Origin: Trachythela sp. YZ-2020
Taxonomy: Eukaryota > Cnidaria > Anthozoa > Malacalcyonacea > Clavulariidae
Assembly: GCA_016169945.1 (NCBI GenBank)
Contig: JADLSH010000085.1
Coordinates: 806,001 to 870,000 of the forward strand
DNA: 64,000 nt
Reading direction: 5' to 3'
Shown: piece after piece, positions 54,012-64,000 of the stretch
Numbering within the stretch: the stretch's first letter is position 1
How the letters are laid out: the number at the start of each line of letters is the position of its first letter
Program-made: the position numbers and the translations under genes
The notes under the pieces: model-generated
The model's database searches: none
Told to the model about the DNA's origin: nothing
The model's input: the letters and a program-made list of their open reading frames with translations, nothing else

Positions 54012-54950
54012 ATGGCTCCTCCTTCACAACATCCGGCTTCACGTACGATAATTGCCTTGATTGGCATTGCAGCAATCCTTGGTAATGCACTTGTTCTCTG
54101 GGTTTTCTTCCGAAGAAGAAACAAGTCGGTGAAAACTGCATTCGATATATTCATCATCAACCTAGCTGTGTCAGATTTCCTTGCTGGAATATTTATCCTC
54201 TTCGGTCGGTTCGTTTTCCAGCCTCAGATCCCAGAAAACTACACAAGTGCAATGACGTACTGTTATCTATTATGGGGAGGTTTTATCTTATTCGGATGTG
54301 GGTATGTGTCTATTTACACATGCTTGGTTTTGACATTCGAGCGTTGGCTGGCAATTGTGAAACCTCATTTCTACCAAAAAGTGAAAGCCAAACATGCCAT
54401 GGTTACCATAACTTTTGTCTGGATCTGGGCTTTTCTTATTAACTCCACCGTGTTCTTCAGCGTCAAAGCGAACTTCGACAAAAGGATTTGCTACTGGGTG
54501 GACCCTAAAACTGGGAGAGCTTTCTTTGCATTCATTGAAATCAGTATGTCCAGTGTCCTACCTTTCACAACTATTATCATTCTCTACTCCCACATTTACT
54601 ACAGAGTTCGTCAAATGAAAAACATGAAGAGAAACAATGAAGACTTCAAAAGAAGACTCACCATCATTGCTTCGGCCGCTTCAGTGGCTCTAATTATTGG
54701 ATGGTTGCCAACCAAAATCAGTTTCATGCTGCGGTATACAAGTGTTGGAGGAAAACATCTTGGAGGAGCTGCTCATTTGGTCTTTGTAATGCTTGCGTTG
54801 AGTAATAGCTTTATTAATCCAATCCTGTATGGAATTTACAGCTCGAAGTTTAGAGATGAGTACAAAGGAGTGCTCATTGACATACTGTGTAAGTTGCCAA
54901 AATGCTTTAATCAGGAGGAGGAAATTACGGAACAGACGAGTGATACTTAG
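54012..54950 (+). CDS. Class A (rhodopsin-like) GPCR, orphan
   Basis: 312 residues from ATG at 54012 (AAATATGG context). An upstream in-frame TTG is not a likely start. A pyrimidine-rich TTTATTATTTTCAG ending at 54000 looks like a 3' splice site, so a 5' UTR intron is probable. Seven membrane segments: TM1 G24-N25; TM2 NLAVSD with Asp55; Cys84 and Cys160 for the TM3-ECL2 disulfide; ERW (110-112) instead of DRY; TM6 GWLP (230-233) instead of CWxP; TM7 NPILY (269-273). The N-terminus is short (~11 residues), with a possible N-glycosylation site in ECL1 (NYT, 76-78). The C-tail has a Cys pair that could be palmitoylated, then acidic and Thr/Ser residues. It is a plasma-membrane receptor; the ligand is unknown. 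Peptide or amine receptors are possible. Confidence 0.92.
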   Translation: MAPPSQHPASRTIIALIGIAAILGNALVLWVFFRRRNKSVKTAFDIFIINLAVSDFLAGIFILFGRFVFQPQIPENYTSAMTYCYLLWGGFILFGCGYVSIYTCLVLTFERWLAIVKPHFYQKVKAKHAMVTITFVWIWAFLINSTVFFSVKANFDKRICYWVDPKTGRAFFAFIEISMSSVLPFTTIIILYSHIYYRVRQMKNMKRNNEDFKRRLTIIASAASVALIIGWLPTKISFMLRYTSVGGKHLGGAAHLVFVMLALSNSFINPILYGIYSSKFRDEYKGVLIDILCKLPKCFNQEEEITEQTSDT

Positions 54951-55424
54951 ATCTAGAACAACCGTGCTCATGCAAATTTTATTAAACTTTCTTGAACTTG
55001 CTACAAACTATACGTATAGACCTACAATTTTCTTTAGTCAGAACTATTGATGAAATGTGCGGCCTAATAATGTTTTTAATGGAATTTAAAGAATCCCAAT
55101 GTAGCATATGACGAAACAGACTCCGAATAGAATTTTCATCTTGAAACTCAATATTTGAGACAAACAAGAGGGACGAAATGTTCAAAGTTTGAAAGATCAA
55201 AGATGTAAGTTCCATTCGGAGTCTGCAAGGTTAACTGTTACCGGAAACTTCTTGTCCTCTATTCAAATTCTTTCATTACAAGTTATAACGTTAAAACAGT
55301 GTAATACAGTGTTTTCAGAAGAATCAAATTACTACTGCATCAATTTTGAATACTGGTAACCTATACACATGGTTGTAAAGCTTTTCCTGTAAATATGCCT
55401 CATTCTGAATTCTTAATATAGTTT

Positions 55425-55430
55425 AATAAA
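55425..55430 (+). terminator. Candidate poly(A) signal of the GPCR gene
   Basis: AATAAA 475 nt after the stop codon, in a plausible 3' UTR. No closer hexamer was noticed. Confidence 0.45.
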
Positions 55431-55599
55431 AACCTTCAATAGTGCACCGTATGTCTAGTATATGTTACTTTTGATGCAAATTGTTAAACTATTTGCAAAT
55501 TGTTAAACTATACAGTTTGGAGAGATACTGACTGATTCTGGGATATTTATCTCAAAAAATTTAAATCGAATTTTAATTCTTGTCTTAATAATACTAGGG

Positions 55600-56760
55600 G
55601 TTTAAAATGGCATTACTTAATATAGATGTCTTCCTGAAACATGTTGATGAATTGCATATCTCTCTTTTCTCCATTTGATCTGCTTGCTCTGAATGAAACT
55701 AGACTGGATTCATCTATCTCTCGGATGGTCTTCATTAGCTACGATATCGTGATATACGACAGATCACGTAGAGAAGAGGGGGAGGTGTTTGTTGTATCTA
55801 CGTATCAGTATCTATCAGTTATAAAATCCGAAATGATCTGATGATATGATGATATTTTGTTGAAATTTTTTGAAATAAATAACCAAACGAAAGAAACTTA
55901 TCGTATCGTCCGTTTATCGTCCACGTCCACCTAGTTTTGAACATTTTTTTAAAAAACATTTGAAAAATGATTAAAATGATTTGAACTTCAAATAAAGAAC
56001 TTCACATCCTAGGAGACCTTGGAATATGTATTTTGCTAATTTAAACTAATCAACAAAATTCTTGAAACATATCATTCTTCTCAACATATCAATGATCTCA
56101 ACATAGTCATGGCTAGACGAATAACTCTTATGATCATCTATAATACATATATATATATAAAAACATCTAGTAAAGAAAAAATTACACAGAGTGGAGTAAT
56201 ACATAATTAAATTAGTGGACTATTTAAATAAAATAAGAAAATAAATCCTGTAAAAAAAAAAAGAAAAAAAAAAAAAAAAAAAAAAAGAAAAAAAAAGTGA
56301 AAAGCATGAAAAGATGGTTTAGAAGAAGTTTAATTAGGATTCTTTACAACCAAAATTGGGACAAAATTGTAATAAAGATTTCTGGAGATTGTTGGTGGCT
56401 GCTGGATGATTAAACATATGAATTTTGATAAACATTAGAAAATTCAAGTCTAGTGAAAACGATCGTCCGTTGTATAAAAAAATACTATAAAAAAGATAAA
56501 AAAAACAAGTAAAGAAGATTACTAAACAGAAAGTACCGATTGGGATTACTAAACAAAGTACCGATTGGGATGTGTACAAAACATATAGGAATCTGGAAAA
56601 TATTAACTTAAAATAAACTAATAACTCAACAAAATACAAAATAATATGATACAAGAAAACAATCAAACAATCAGACCATTAATGATCTCATAATGAATAT
56701 TACAGAAATGAATTGAATTGATGATTCTCTAATGATTTTTAAAAATGATGATAATGAATG
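55600..56760 (+). pseudogene. Degraded CR1/L2-type LINE, endonuclease and linker
   Basis: Scattered over frames with many stops: FSPFDLLALNETRLDSSIS (endonuclease Glu motif) at 55670-55730, VSSVYRPRPPSFEHFF near 55900, LGDLN-like remains near 56010, NWDKIV near 56355, and linker pieces (YDTRKQSNNQTINDL) near 56650. No RT follows, so it is a 3'-truncated or decayed copy. Small deletions are common. Confidence 0.7.
56250..56297. repeat. A-rich tract
   Basis: Almost pure A with single G interruptions, inside the LINE relic. It is a secondary expansion or the tail of another insertion. Confidence 0.85.
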
Positions 56761-56769
56761 CCTTTAATG

Positions 56770-59160
56770 AATATTTCACCAATATTATCTTATAACTGGT
56801 CTTCTATCATACTTTAATCTGCTAAATCTCTCGTTAGCTTATCTTGAAATGGAAAAATGGGAATCTAAATGGGATCATTTTGAAAAAGGCAAAGGATCGG
56901 CTTATGCTTAAGCTTTTGAAGGATTAAAAGCTTTTAAAATTGTAAAATAATAAAAGTTGCTTTGTGTTTAATACTATACTATTACTCATATTTTTAAATT
57001 GCTCTTTTATTGATATTGCAATCATGGCTGATTTCAATTGGGCTTGGCTTGTAAGGGAATTTAAAGGAAAATGAAATTTAATTTAATAGATGGTGAAAAT
57101 TCAGAGAATAAATTTCCAAATATTTAATGGCCAAAAAAATAACCAAATTTCAATTAGATAATATATTAGTTTACTAATGTTACTTCTGAACACCAATTAC
57201 TTGACCAATTGCATTTACTCACTACTTCGGCATTCGCACTACAATACAAAGTTACGATATGTTTATAAAGTAACATGGTAGAATAATTTTTTTGTTGAAG
57301 AGTTGGTAAAGGCATTTATTACATAGAAATTGGTGGCTGTGTTTAGAATTACTTTATGGCTTAAGGGGGAGAAGTTTGAGCACGTTGACGTTCACTGGCA
57401 TAAATTATCTTGTCAAAAATCGTACTTATGACCTCTGAATCAAACGTGTTCAAATATAGCACATTGTCTATCTTCATGGTCTATTCTTGGCCTCTCTTCG
57501 TAATGCTTAAAATCTCTGTCCCTTTCCCACTACTCAACCTTGTGGCTGCTCTCCGACAGGCGTTTACATTAGCTGGCAGTGAGTTGAAAGGAAGTGAAAT
57601 TGAATCATGAAGTTGAATGTGAATCTGAGTTTGAGTTGCTGTGAAGAGTGAATAAAATGAGAGTAACTTTATAAGAATAAAACATACTCATAGTTTAAAC
57701 TCATAAACTTTGTTACACAACTAAACAAAGTAAAATTAAAGATTAAAAAAATTAATCATAAAAAAATTAAACAAGTCTGATAAAACGCTATGTAACGAGT
57801 AGGACATTGATAAAGTTTCTTAAAAACAAGACACAGATATAAACATTAATCAAAGTTAAGACTGTGAGTGGAGTTTAAAATTCGTTATTTCCAGATTTCT
57901 GCTTTTCGGAAACTATCTATTTGATTCCTGTTAATTAATTTAAGATCATTATATTGAGTATTGGATTTCAAACATTCAACTTGGGGTGTTTGACTTCAAA
58001 AAGGAGCATAAAGAGTCATGATATGAATGCTGGAGTATGGAAATGGAAAGGAAATTCCAGGCCAACTAAAAAAAAGTCAATAATGGTCAGGATGGACAAG
58101 ATGAAAGAAAGCGCAAATACAAAAAAAATGTGTTGCAAAAAGAAAGGTTTTACTCTCCGAGGCCTTTGAAGGTTTTTGCAAAGAAAAGAAATATTACTCA
58201 ATACGACCTCAGGGCTCTTTAACCTGTCTCAGCAAATGCTCAGAAAAAAACTGAAAGTTTCTCAAACGATGGAGCTAGTGTGGAGGATCTAAGCACCTGT
58301 TTCTGCCTAAACTATTGCGCGATTTGGCGACCAAAAAAATTATTCATTCCTATATTCGTTCTCAAACCTTTTAAAAAATTTTTCCTATTAAATCTTATTC
58401 AATTTTCAAATTTTTTATGTTTAAATTTAAATTTATTTGTTCATTTATTTATCATAAATGTGTCTAGTATATTTTATTTATTTATGTTATTTAATATGTA
58501 TAATATGTATATAATTGTATAATATTATGTTCATTAATATATTTATTCACACGCCCTTATTAAAACCAACTAAAGTTGACGATTTATTTTATGTAACTTT
58601 TAACTTTAAATACTTACTCTACTATTGATAAAGTTATGTTTTTGCAGCAACTAATATCGTGTGAGATGAAAATATCTATTTGAGTAGAGCAGTATTTAAA
58701 GGAATTTTTGAACTTAAAGACTTGAAAGAAAAACTTTTAATTTTTCTCCGCCATAATAGAGATTTTACGATGTGGGAGGGCAACATGACAATGACGGCTA
58801 TTAATAAAATGAAATTCATAATATTTTAGAAAAGAAACGAATTATTACTATCCCACGGCAGTTTTAGACGTTGTTCTCGCTCTGTTTGCAACGGCAAACC
58901 ACAGATTTTTTGGATTGTTTACAACGCCTACATTTCAAGCCGCGAGACTGAAGTGGTATTCAGAAGATTGGCTATCAGTAGAAATCTCCTCAAATATAAA
59001 GCCCCCAGCCTTTGCCTCCTCAAAGTGTATTAAATTCATACGATTGATAATACACGACAAGCCGTTGTCTTCACGTTGCTGTCCTACATTAGTAAGGTCC
59101 CTATTTGATGACCATGTGACGTCAGCACGAGTACCGAATCCCAACATGACGTATATAACT
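56770..59160. other. No confident gene
   Basis: AT-rich sequence. A lysine-rich ORF at 57954-58169 and a Phe/Leu-rich ORF at 58280-58522 have no family resemblance. The 175-codon ORF from 58915 runs across the left end of the Harbinger element at 59165, so its later part is transposon sequence. It is not accepted as a gene. Confidence 0.45.
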
Positions 59161-60030
59161 AATAGCGACCTTAAGCAAGCGCTTTTTTACGACGGGAACG
59201 CTCGGCCGGAAGTGCTAAAGAGTATGGACACTAGGTCTTGTCTGCATTTTTCCCGTCGCCGTCGCTGCCTACAACGGGAGTTGAGTAGTTTTGCCGTCGT
59301 AGCAGAAGTGCGAAGGGCGCGAAAATCATTTTTCAACAAAAGTAGTGTTTTAAACCCAGGTAAGTTCTATATTTTGTTGGAACATCATTTTTTGTTAAAG
59401 AGCAAACTTTTTGTACTTATTTTAAGTATGTTTATCATTTGAACAAGGTCAAAGAAAGGTCAGGATATTTAATTATGCAAGCCGTCACGGGACCGGAACA
59501 AAAGGTGCCGACCAAGTGGGTACAAGTATTGTTTACAACTTAATTTATATGCAAAAGCTTTTAGAAATGGCTCCTTTTAACTCGTTATCTGATATTGTGG
59601 CAAGGGAAATTAAGTTTTCCGACTATGGAGGGTGTTTTAATACTACAACTAGGGGAATTCAGTATCGGCATCGGTGTAAATACAGGACTGACGACTCTTG
59701 ACACAAAAAAAGCCTGCGTGAGAAGTGAAAACACTTGCGATAAATTCAAGACTGCTGTGTGCATCGCCTTTGTGACGAAAGGACTTTAAATATAGTTTAA
59801 TATTTTAATCGTATTCTTATGTACAGCATGGAGCTGCTTATCAAGTTGCCAAATTGAAAAACAATGGTAGTCCAAGTTTTAAAAGGCTCCATATTCTTTA
59901 CAGTATCAAAATCTACATGTGTCTTGTGAATCAGAATAACATAGTATTGAATGTTGCCATATATTTTAATAATTAACCACTCTAGCACACTATTGTCATT
60001 TATCATTTTAGGACGAATAAAGGGACCCAA

Positions 60031-60756
60031 ATGATATGGACAGATCTACATGATGAAATGCTGTGCAGAGAGGTAATTGGGGTGGACGTATTTACAGGAA
60101 CAAAGAAGGGAACGGTTAAGCGGAGTGAGAAATGGGCCGAGGTGGTGGAGAACTTGTCAGCTGTGGAGTGTTTACACTTCAAAGTTGACAAGCGGGCTGT
60201 ACGGGATCGGTACAACCTACTACGGAGCACCTACCAAAGAAAATTGAAGAAGGAAGAAAAGGCAAGTGGAGTAGCTGTGGAGATGAGTGAGGTGGAGAGG
60301 GCATTGGAGTTTGTTATGGAGAAGGAGGATGCTGCTGAAGAGCTACGACAAGAGGGGAAATTGAAAAAAGTCACAGATGAAGCAAAGAAAGTTAATGCGG
60401 AAGATATAAGGAAGAAAGCTATGGAGAGTCTTGGGGAAACGCAAAAGAGGAAGAGCGCTGAAACACCAACAAAGAAAAAGAGAAGCAATGGGAGTGACAC
60501 TGTCAGGTATTTGAAGGAGAAGCACGAGAAGATGTTGGATGTGGAGGAGAAAAAGTTAGAAATGGAAGGAAAAAAAATTGAGGCAGCAAATCAAAGGCAT
60601 CAGGAGTTGATGATGACCCGACAACAACAACAACAGCATCAAATGGAAACATTTCAAGTAATGATGTTACAACAGCAGCAACAGATGCAGCAAATGCAAC
60701 AAACACAACAAAATGAAGTGATGTTGAAATTGTTTGGTATGTTGAACAATAAATAA
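60031..60756 (+). CDS. Harbinger Myb/SANT-like DNA-binding protein
   Basis: 241 codons. Residues ~1-75 form a Myb/SANT-like trihelix: IWTDLHDEMLCREV, KRSEKWAEVVENL and KRAVRDRYNLL, with the Trp spacing of the family. A charged helical middle (about 80-200) has a basic patch (TPKKKRS) likely to be a nuclear signal. The end is Gln/Met-rich coiled coil (about 190-235). In Harbinger elements this partner recruits the transposase to DNA and the nucleus. An acceptor-like ATCATTTTAG just upstream suggests that a short 5' exon may exist. The ORF is intact. Confidence 0.85.
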   Translation: MIWTDLHDEMLCREVIGVDVFTGTKKGTVKRSEKWAEVVENLSAVECLHFKVDKRAVRDRYNLLRSTYQRKLKKEEKASGVAVEMSEVERALEFVMEKEDAAEELRQEGKLKKVTDEAKKVNAEDIRKKAMESLGETQKRKSAETPTKKKRSNGSDTVRYLKEKHEKMLDVEEKKLEMEGKKIEAANQRHQELMMTRQQQQQHQMETFQVMMLQQQQQMQQMQQTQQNEVMLKLFGMLNNK

Positions 60757-61261
60757 TTTAATAACTCGTATTATAAACTTTATATGCTATTATGTTTTAA
60801 TCAAATCGTCAAAAATTGAGTGTTAATAAAAATAATGTTACTAATTCACAGAATTGTTAATTTTATATGAAATTTATATTGTACAATAAATATTATTTTA
60901 AAAGGGCGATCCAGTCTGGTGGGCTGATGTGCAACTTGTTTTTTGAGAATGTTTTATTTAATATAAAATATGATGCCTAATATCACTCCGGTTAGCAATG
61001 CTTTTAAATGAATATAGATTGGACATTAATAACCCATTGGCAATGCGCCCTACTTTAGTATTTACTCTGTCTAACGCCAGACAATTTTACTCGTCAGTGG
61101 TAAAGTACATCTAAGGATCTTTGCATATTTGGTGCACAACAGACTTGACTGCCCCTTTAATCTTTTGACAATAATAAAATATTTTGTAATAAATTATATA
61201 AAATTATTTACATGCATTAATTGTAACATAGTAATAAATATCAATTGCTCGTTTGCAATCG

Positions 61262-61457
61262 ACGCCATCTTGGTTGATTTTCGTGGCAACTAAAAATCTA
61301 TATTCTTCATTCGTTGTCGTATTGTGCCAGAAATCGTAAACTATTGATGATACAATAAAATGTTTTCAAAACAAACCAAAAATAGTAAAGTAACTCAACT
61401 ATTTCGATCTAAACGGCTGGACAAAACTTTAAAATCAACCAAGATGGCGCCTAATGA
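61262..61457. repeat. Inverted-repeat insertion in the Harbinger interior
   Basis: GACGCCATCTTGGTTGATTTT and AAAATCAACCAAGATGGCGCC face each other across ~150 bp of non-coding DNA. A MITE-like unit. Flanking GGCAATGYGCCC... segments at 61030 and 61633 are a further imperfect direct duplication. Confidence 0.7.
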
Positions 61458-61869
61458 CACGTAGTGACGTCATGTGCAAGCAAAGAAAAATTATTTTTTA
61501 AATTAAATTATTTTTTAATTATTATGTTATACTAATAAATCTTAATAAACACATAAAAAATAAAATTCTTAATGTGGAATTAATTGTATTAAGAACATCC
61601 TTTGTTGGAAGCACCTAATGTTGGAAGTTAACACCTCCAACTGGCAATGTGCCCAGATGTGCCCTACCTATTTTACTCATCTGTGGTATGGTACTTTTCG
61701 TAGGGTAAATTGCAAAGTACATGTACCCTAATTTGTCATCTTATATTTCTATTTAGTGTAACATGCAATACACTCCCATGCACGTTTGGAGAAAAGGCAC
61801 TTTGTAAAGTAGATTTGCAAGCAGTGTGGATATCCTATATACCTTTTCCCCATTGCAGTGAATGGTTAA

Positions 61870-62077
61870 AGGAGCAGTGTCACCGTCTGTGCATCTTTGA
61901 TGCACATATTCTCGGAATATGTCGGATATTGTCAGAAAATGCTACATGTGTCATGACGGCATTGGTTAAATATGGAAATGATGCATATTTTTGCATTCTT
62001 TCTTGGAGAATTGGATGTTGGATTATCAAACTTGGAAAAGTTGGCCCAACTAATGTGCAGACGGTGACACAGCTCCT
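61870..62077. mobile_element. TTAA-flanked MITE, 208 bp
   Basis: Ends AGGAGCAGTGTCACCGTCTG and CAGACGGTGACACAGCTCCT (inverted), with TTAA on both sides (61866-61869, 62078-62081). The 123-codon ORF over this region is a by-product. Confidence 0.85.
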
Positions 62078-62127
62078 TTAAACAGTACCAAACAGGTTTA
62101 CATTTGTGCGAAGCTAATTTATACTAA

Positions 62128-63405
62128 TTATCTAAAATATTCTTGCAAAGTTGGTGCCTCTAAATTAAAAAAGTAGGAGGTTTGATTCTGATAAAGACAA
62201 GTCAGAGCATTTCGTATAATTGCACACACTACATACGTCTTGCCAACTGATGAGAGCCCAATTTTCAGATTTTTCTTGAAGTCCACAAACTTAAAATAAT
62301 TAATTATATCCCCAAAGAGCCATTCAACTGATACCCGCACTGTACTCATTGACCTGTTGAATTCCTGCATTTGAGGTGTCAACACAGCAGCTCTATACGG
62401 CGCTTGCAAATGTACCCGGAGAGGATAGGCAGGATCTCCATAGATGCACAATGGTTGGCCTGTGTGTGAGTAAGCATGTTGCTGCAAACTGTCGAGCACA
62501 CCGGACTCCACAAGCAAAGCTGCATCATGTCTTTTTCCCTCTATCCATGCCACGCCTGCAAGCAAGCCGACTAGTGGTACCCCCCACACCCTGTCTATTG
62601 CACCCTTGCCCTGATAGCTTCGTTTTACGTATTTAATAAATAGGGTCAAGGATAGGCTTGTAATTGGGACCAAAGGGAAACAGGAAATTGGGAATTGCTA
62701 AAACAGGCAAACATGAAAACAAGGTCAATTTTATATATGCAAAAGTGTAATTATAAACATTTTATACTGAACACATTTACATACCCATAGGTCATAGGAC
62801 CATACAAGTTAGCAATTAGACCATTCGGAATCGCAACCGATTGAAATTTCAAAGCGTGATTCACATTTGGCCGGCATATTGGTCTAACAGTGCCATCCAC
62901 GAAACCAAAACAATTGTTTAATGCGCTTCCTTTCGCGTGTATAGCTGCTGCATAGCGCTCAAGACAGTCCGTATTCAAAATATCATCGTTCCACTCCGTT
63001 ATTCTTCGACAATGGTTTTCATAGACGAAGTCTGCCACTGTGGTTGTTATCATCGATATCTCAGGCACTGGTCTGCCAAATCTTGGGATAAGGTCGCTGT
63101 ATCGGCAAGGGTAGGGCAATCTTCTCAACAGCATGCACAAACCCTCCATTCCATCACAAACACTTCTCTGTTCACACTTGAACACTTGAGGAATCCTTAG
63201 GGCTTCCACTTTTCTCGAACCGAAACTCTGCTTTGCACTCAGCTTCATTCATGTCGGTCAACTCAAATCTTTCGCCGTTTTCGTACGGAAAAACGGGATT
63301 TTTTGAAGTATTCAAATCATACAACATCACCAACTCTTCTTCGTCGATTAAACCATCGTCGTAACTGTCCAATAACATTAATCTAGCTTCTCTAAACGAA
63401 GCCAT
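62128..63405 (-). pseudogene. PIF/Harbinger DDE transposase (HARBI1-like), broken
   Basis: The minus-strand start ATG is at 63405. Exonic blocks: FREARLMLLDSYDDGLIDEEEL; then, after a frameshift near 63215, EALRIPQVFKCEQRSVCDGMEG and PYPCRYSDLIPRFGRPVPEIS; then FVDGTVRPICRP (first Asp). The last block at 62128-62600 has EGKRHDAALL, CIYGDPAYPLRVHL (second Asp) and SVEWLFGDI (Glu). Between CRP and ALKFQSV about a dozen residues usual for the family are missing. Around 62650-62790 either an intron (GTATGT donor at about 62785) or an insertion separates the blocks. The catalytic triad is present, but the frameshift and deletion make activity unlikely. Confidence 0.85.
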
Positions 63406-63456
63406 TTCTCCTAGCAATATTTTCTCAGTAATACTCCGAAATTTGGTAAAGACAGC

Positions 63457-63506
63457 CTAAATTTCAGACGCTTATTCGTCATCAAGTAAGCGGCTGAAAT
63501 TTAGGC
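63457..63506. repeat. Short hairpin near the Harbinger right end
   Basis: CCTAAATTTCAGACGCTTA and the reverse complement-like TAAGCGGCTGAAATTTAGG with a 12 nt loop, just upstream of the transposase start. Confidence 0.7.
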
Positions 63507-63659
63507 TGCCATTACGTTCCCATCGTAAAAACAAACACTTGCTTAATGTTTGTTTACATTATTTTACGACGGGAAAATCTTCCCTCGCCCCAGTACTTTC
63601 GCGCCGTTTTATTCACGTTCCCGTCGTAAAAAAGCGCTTGCTTAAGGTCGCTAATAGCG

Positions 63660-64000
63660 ATAAGCGACCTCACGAAGGAAAACTCTACGTCTATGGTCAT
63701 ATAAAGTCAGTTATTTGCGGGAATAGCCAAAAGATCTAGACTGAAAGATGAATTACGAGATAACAATGTACATCAGGGCCACAAAATATTGCCTCGAAAC
63801 ATCGGCCAAATTTACACGCGTCTAGGCAACCAGACAGCTACACTCTAGCACACTGACAAACACTATTAAATCATGCCTTTTGTTCGCTTTACTTCGAATA
63901 ACTGTGCTCTATTGTGAATTTTTAAAAGGAATATGTTTACATACACTTATTGTAGTTGTAGTTCTCTAAACGCCTGTAAAACAGCTATCCTTGATGCTGA
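63660..64000. other. No gene seen
   Basis: Flanking host DNA after the Harbinger element. No supported ORF. The window ends here. Confidence 0.5.

Larger units (their letters stand above)
59165..63651. mobile_element. PIF/Harbinger transposon, 4487 bp
   Basis: The ends GCGACCTTAAGCAAGCGCTT... and its complement (36 bp inverted repeats, identical by eye) are flanked by TAATA (59160-59164, 63652-63656). It holds a Myb/SANT-like ORF (plus strand) and a Harbinger transposase (minus strand) in convergent arrangement, the usual two-gene content. Subterminal TTTTACGACGGGAA motifs recur near both ends. Two MITE-like insertions lie inside. PIF/Harbinger normally makes 3 bp TSDs, so the 5 bp match may include chance bases. 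Confidence 0.9.

Noticed and set aside
57954..58522. Lysine-rich and Phe/Leu-rich ORFs as genes
   Set aside because: AT-rich composition explains both; no motif or conserved pattern was recognised.
58915..59442. 175-codon ORF as a host gene
   Set aside because: It crosses the left end of the Harbinger element at 59165, so half of it is transposon DNA. The composition is not family-like.
61710..62081. 123-codon ORF within the Harbinger element
   Set aside because: Its last two-thirds coincide with a TTAA-flanked MITE, including both inverted ends. A chance ORF.

Overview
The window looks like a repeat-rich, AT-rich nuclear segment from a marine invertebrate, most probably a cnidarian (inference). 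Reasons: it is not bacterial, because genes are sparse, candidate splice sites and AATAAA signals occur, and intact ORFs are mostly transposon proteins. The one convincing host gene is a compact class A GPCR with no intron inside its coding sequence, a style common in cnidarians. The mobile elements are animal types: APE-type LINEs, a Penelope-like GIY-YIG fragment, PIF/Harbinger with a Myb-like partner, hAT, Tc1/mariner and Polinton-like termini. Species cannot be told from sequence alone.

Layout. 1-5.5 kb: dispersed repeats, a TA-flanked inverted-repeat element (1255-2418) and a repeat family copy (2427-4600) carrying a 1.3 kb hairpin. 5.55-18.6 kb: a single LINE (ORF1, endonuclease, RT, (TTGAA)n tail) split by two later insertions, a 1104 bp hAT element (7737-8840, 8 bp TSD) and a 7395 bp giant foldback element (10407-17801, 6 bp TSD) that landed just before the RT YADD motif. 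18.7-30 kb: MITEs, a decayed LINE, an inverted-repeat element carrying a broken SAP/SWIM gene, a second copy of the 2.4 kb repeat with a nested hAT, and a GPCR pseudogene. 30.1-40 kb: a LINE RT ORF, a 10 bp minisatellite, an intact Tc1/mariner-superfamily transposon with perfect 147 bp TIRs, and a Penelope-like remnant. 40-53.4 kb: mostly noncoding with MITEs, including a three-level nest at 47.05-49.34 kb. 53.4-64 kb: the GPCR gene, a LINE relic, and a 4.5 kb PIF/Harbinger element with a Myb-like ORF and a broken transposase.

The most unusual object is the giant foldback element at 10407-17801. Its two ~3.2 kb arms are near-mirror copies around a 0.9 kb centre with an acidic-basic ORF. Each arm carries a tandem pair of sequences identical to the metazoan histone mRNA 3' stem-loop (GGCTCTTTTCAGAGCC, then ACCA) in the sense orientation, 21 nt after the stop codon of a double RING-type zinc-finger ORF. 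Each arm also carries a tRNA-Leu(UAA)-like sequence, a decayed ORF and terminal G-rich minisatellites. The AGT...ACT ends and 6 bp TSD recall Polinton/Maverick elements, but no polymerase, integrase or capsid gene is visible. A mobile element using a replication-dependent histone-type 3' end is the best candidate here for an undescribed system.

The genes do not form a pathway. The window is a record of nested transposition in which insertion order can be read from which element interrupts which.
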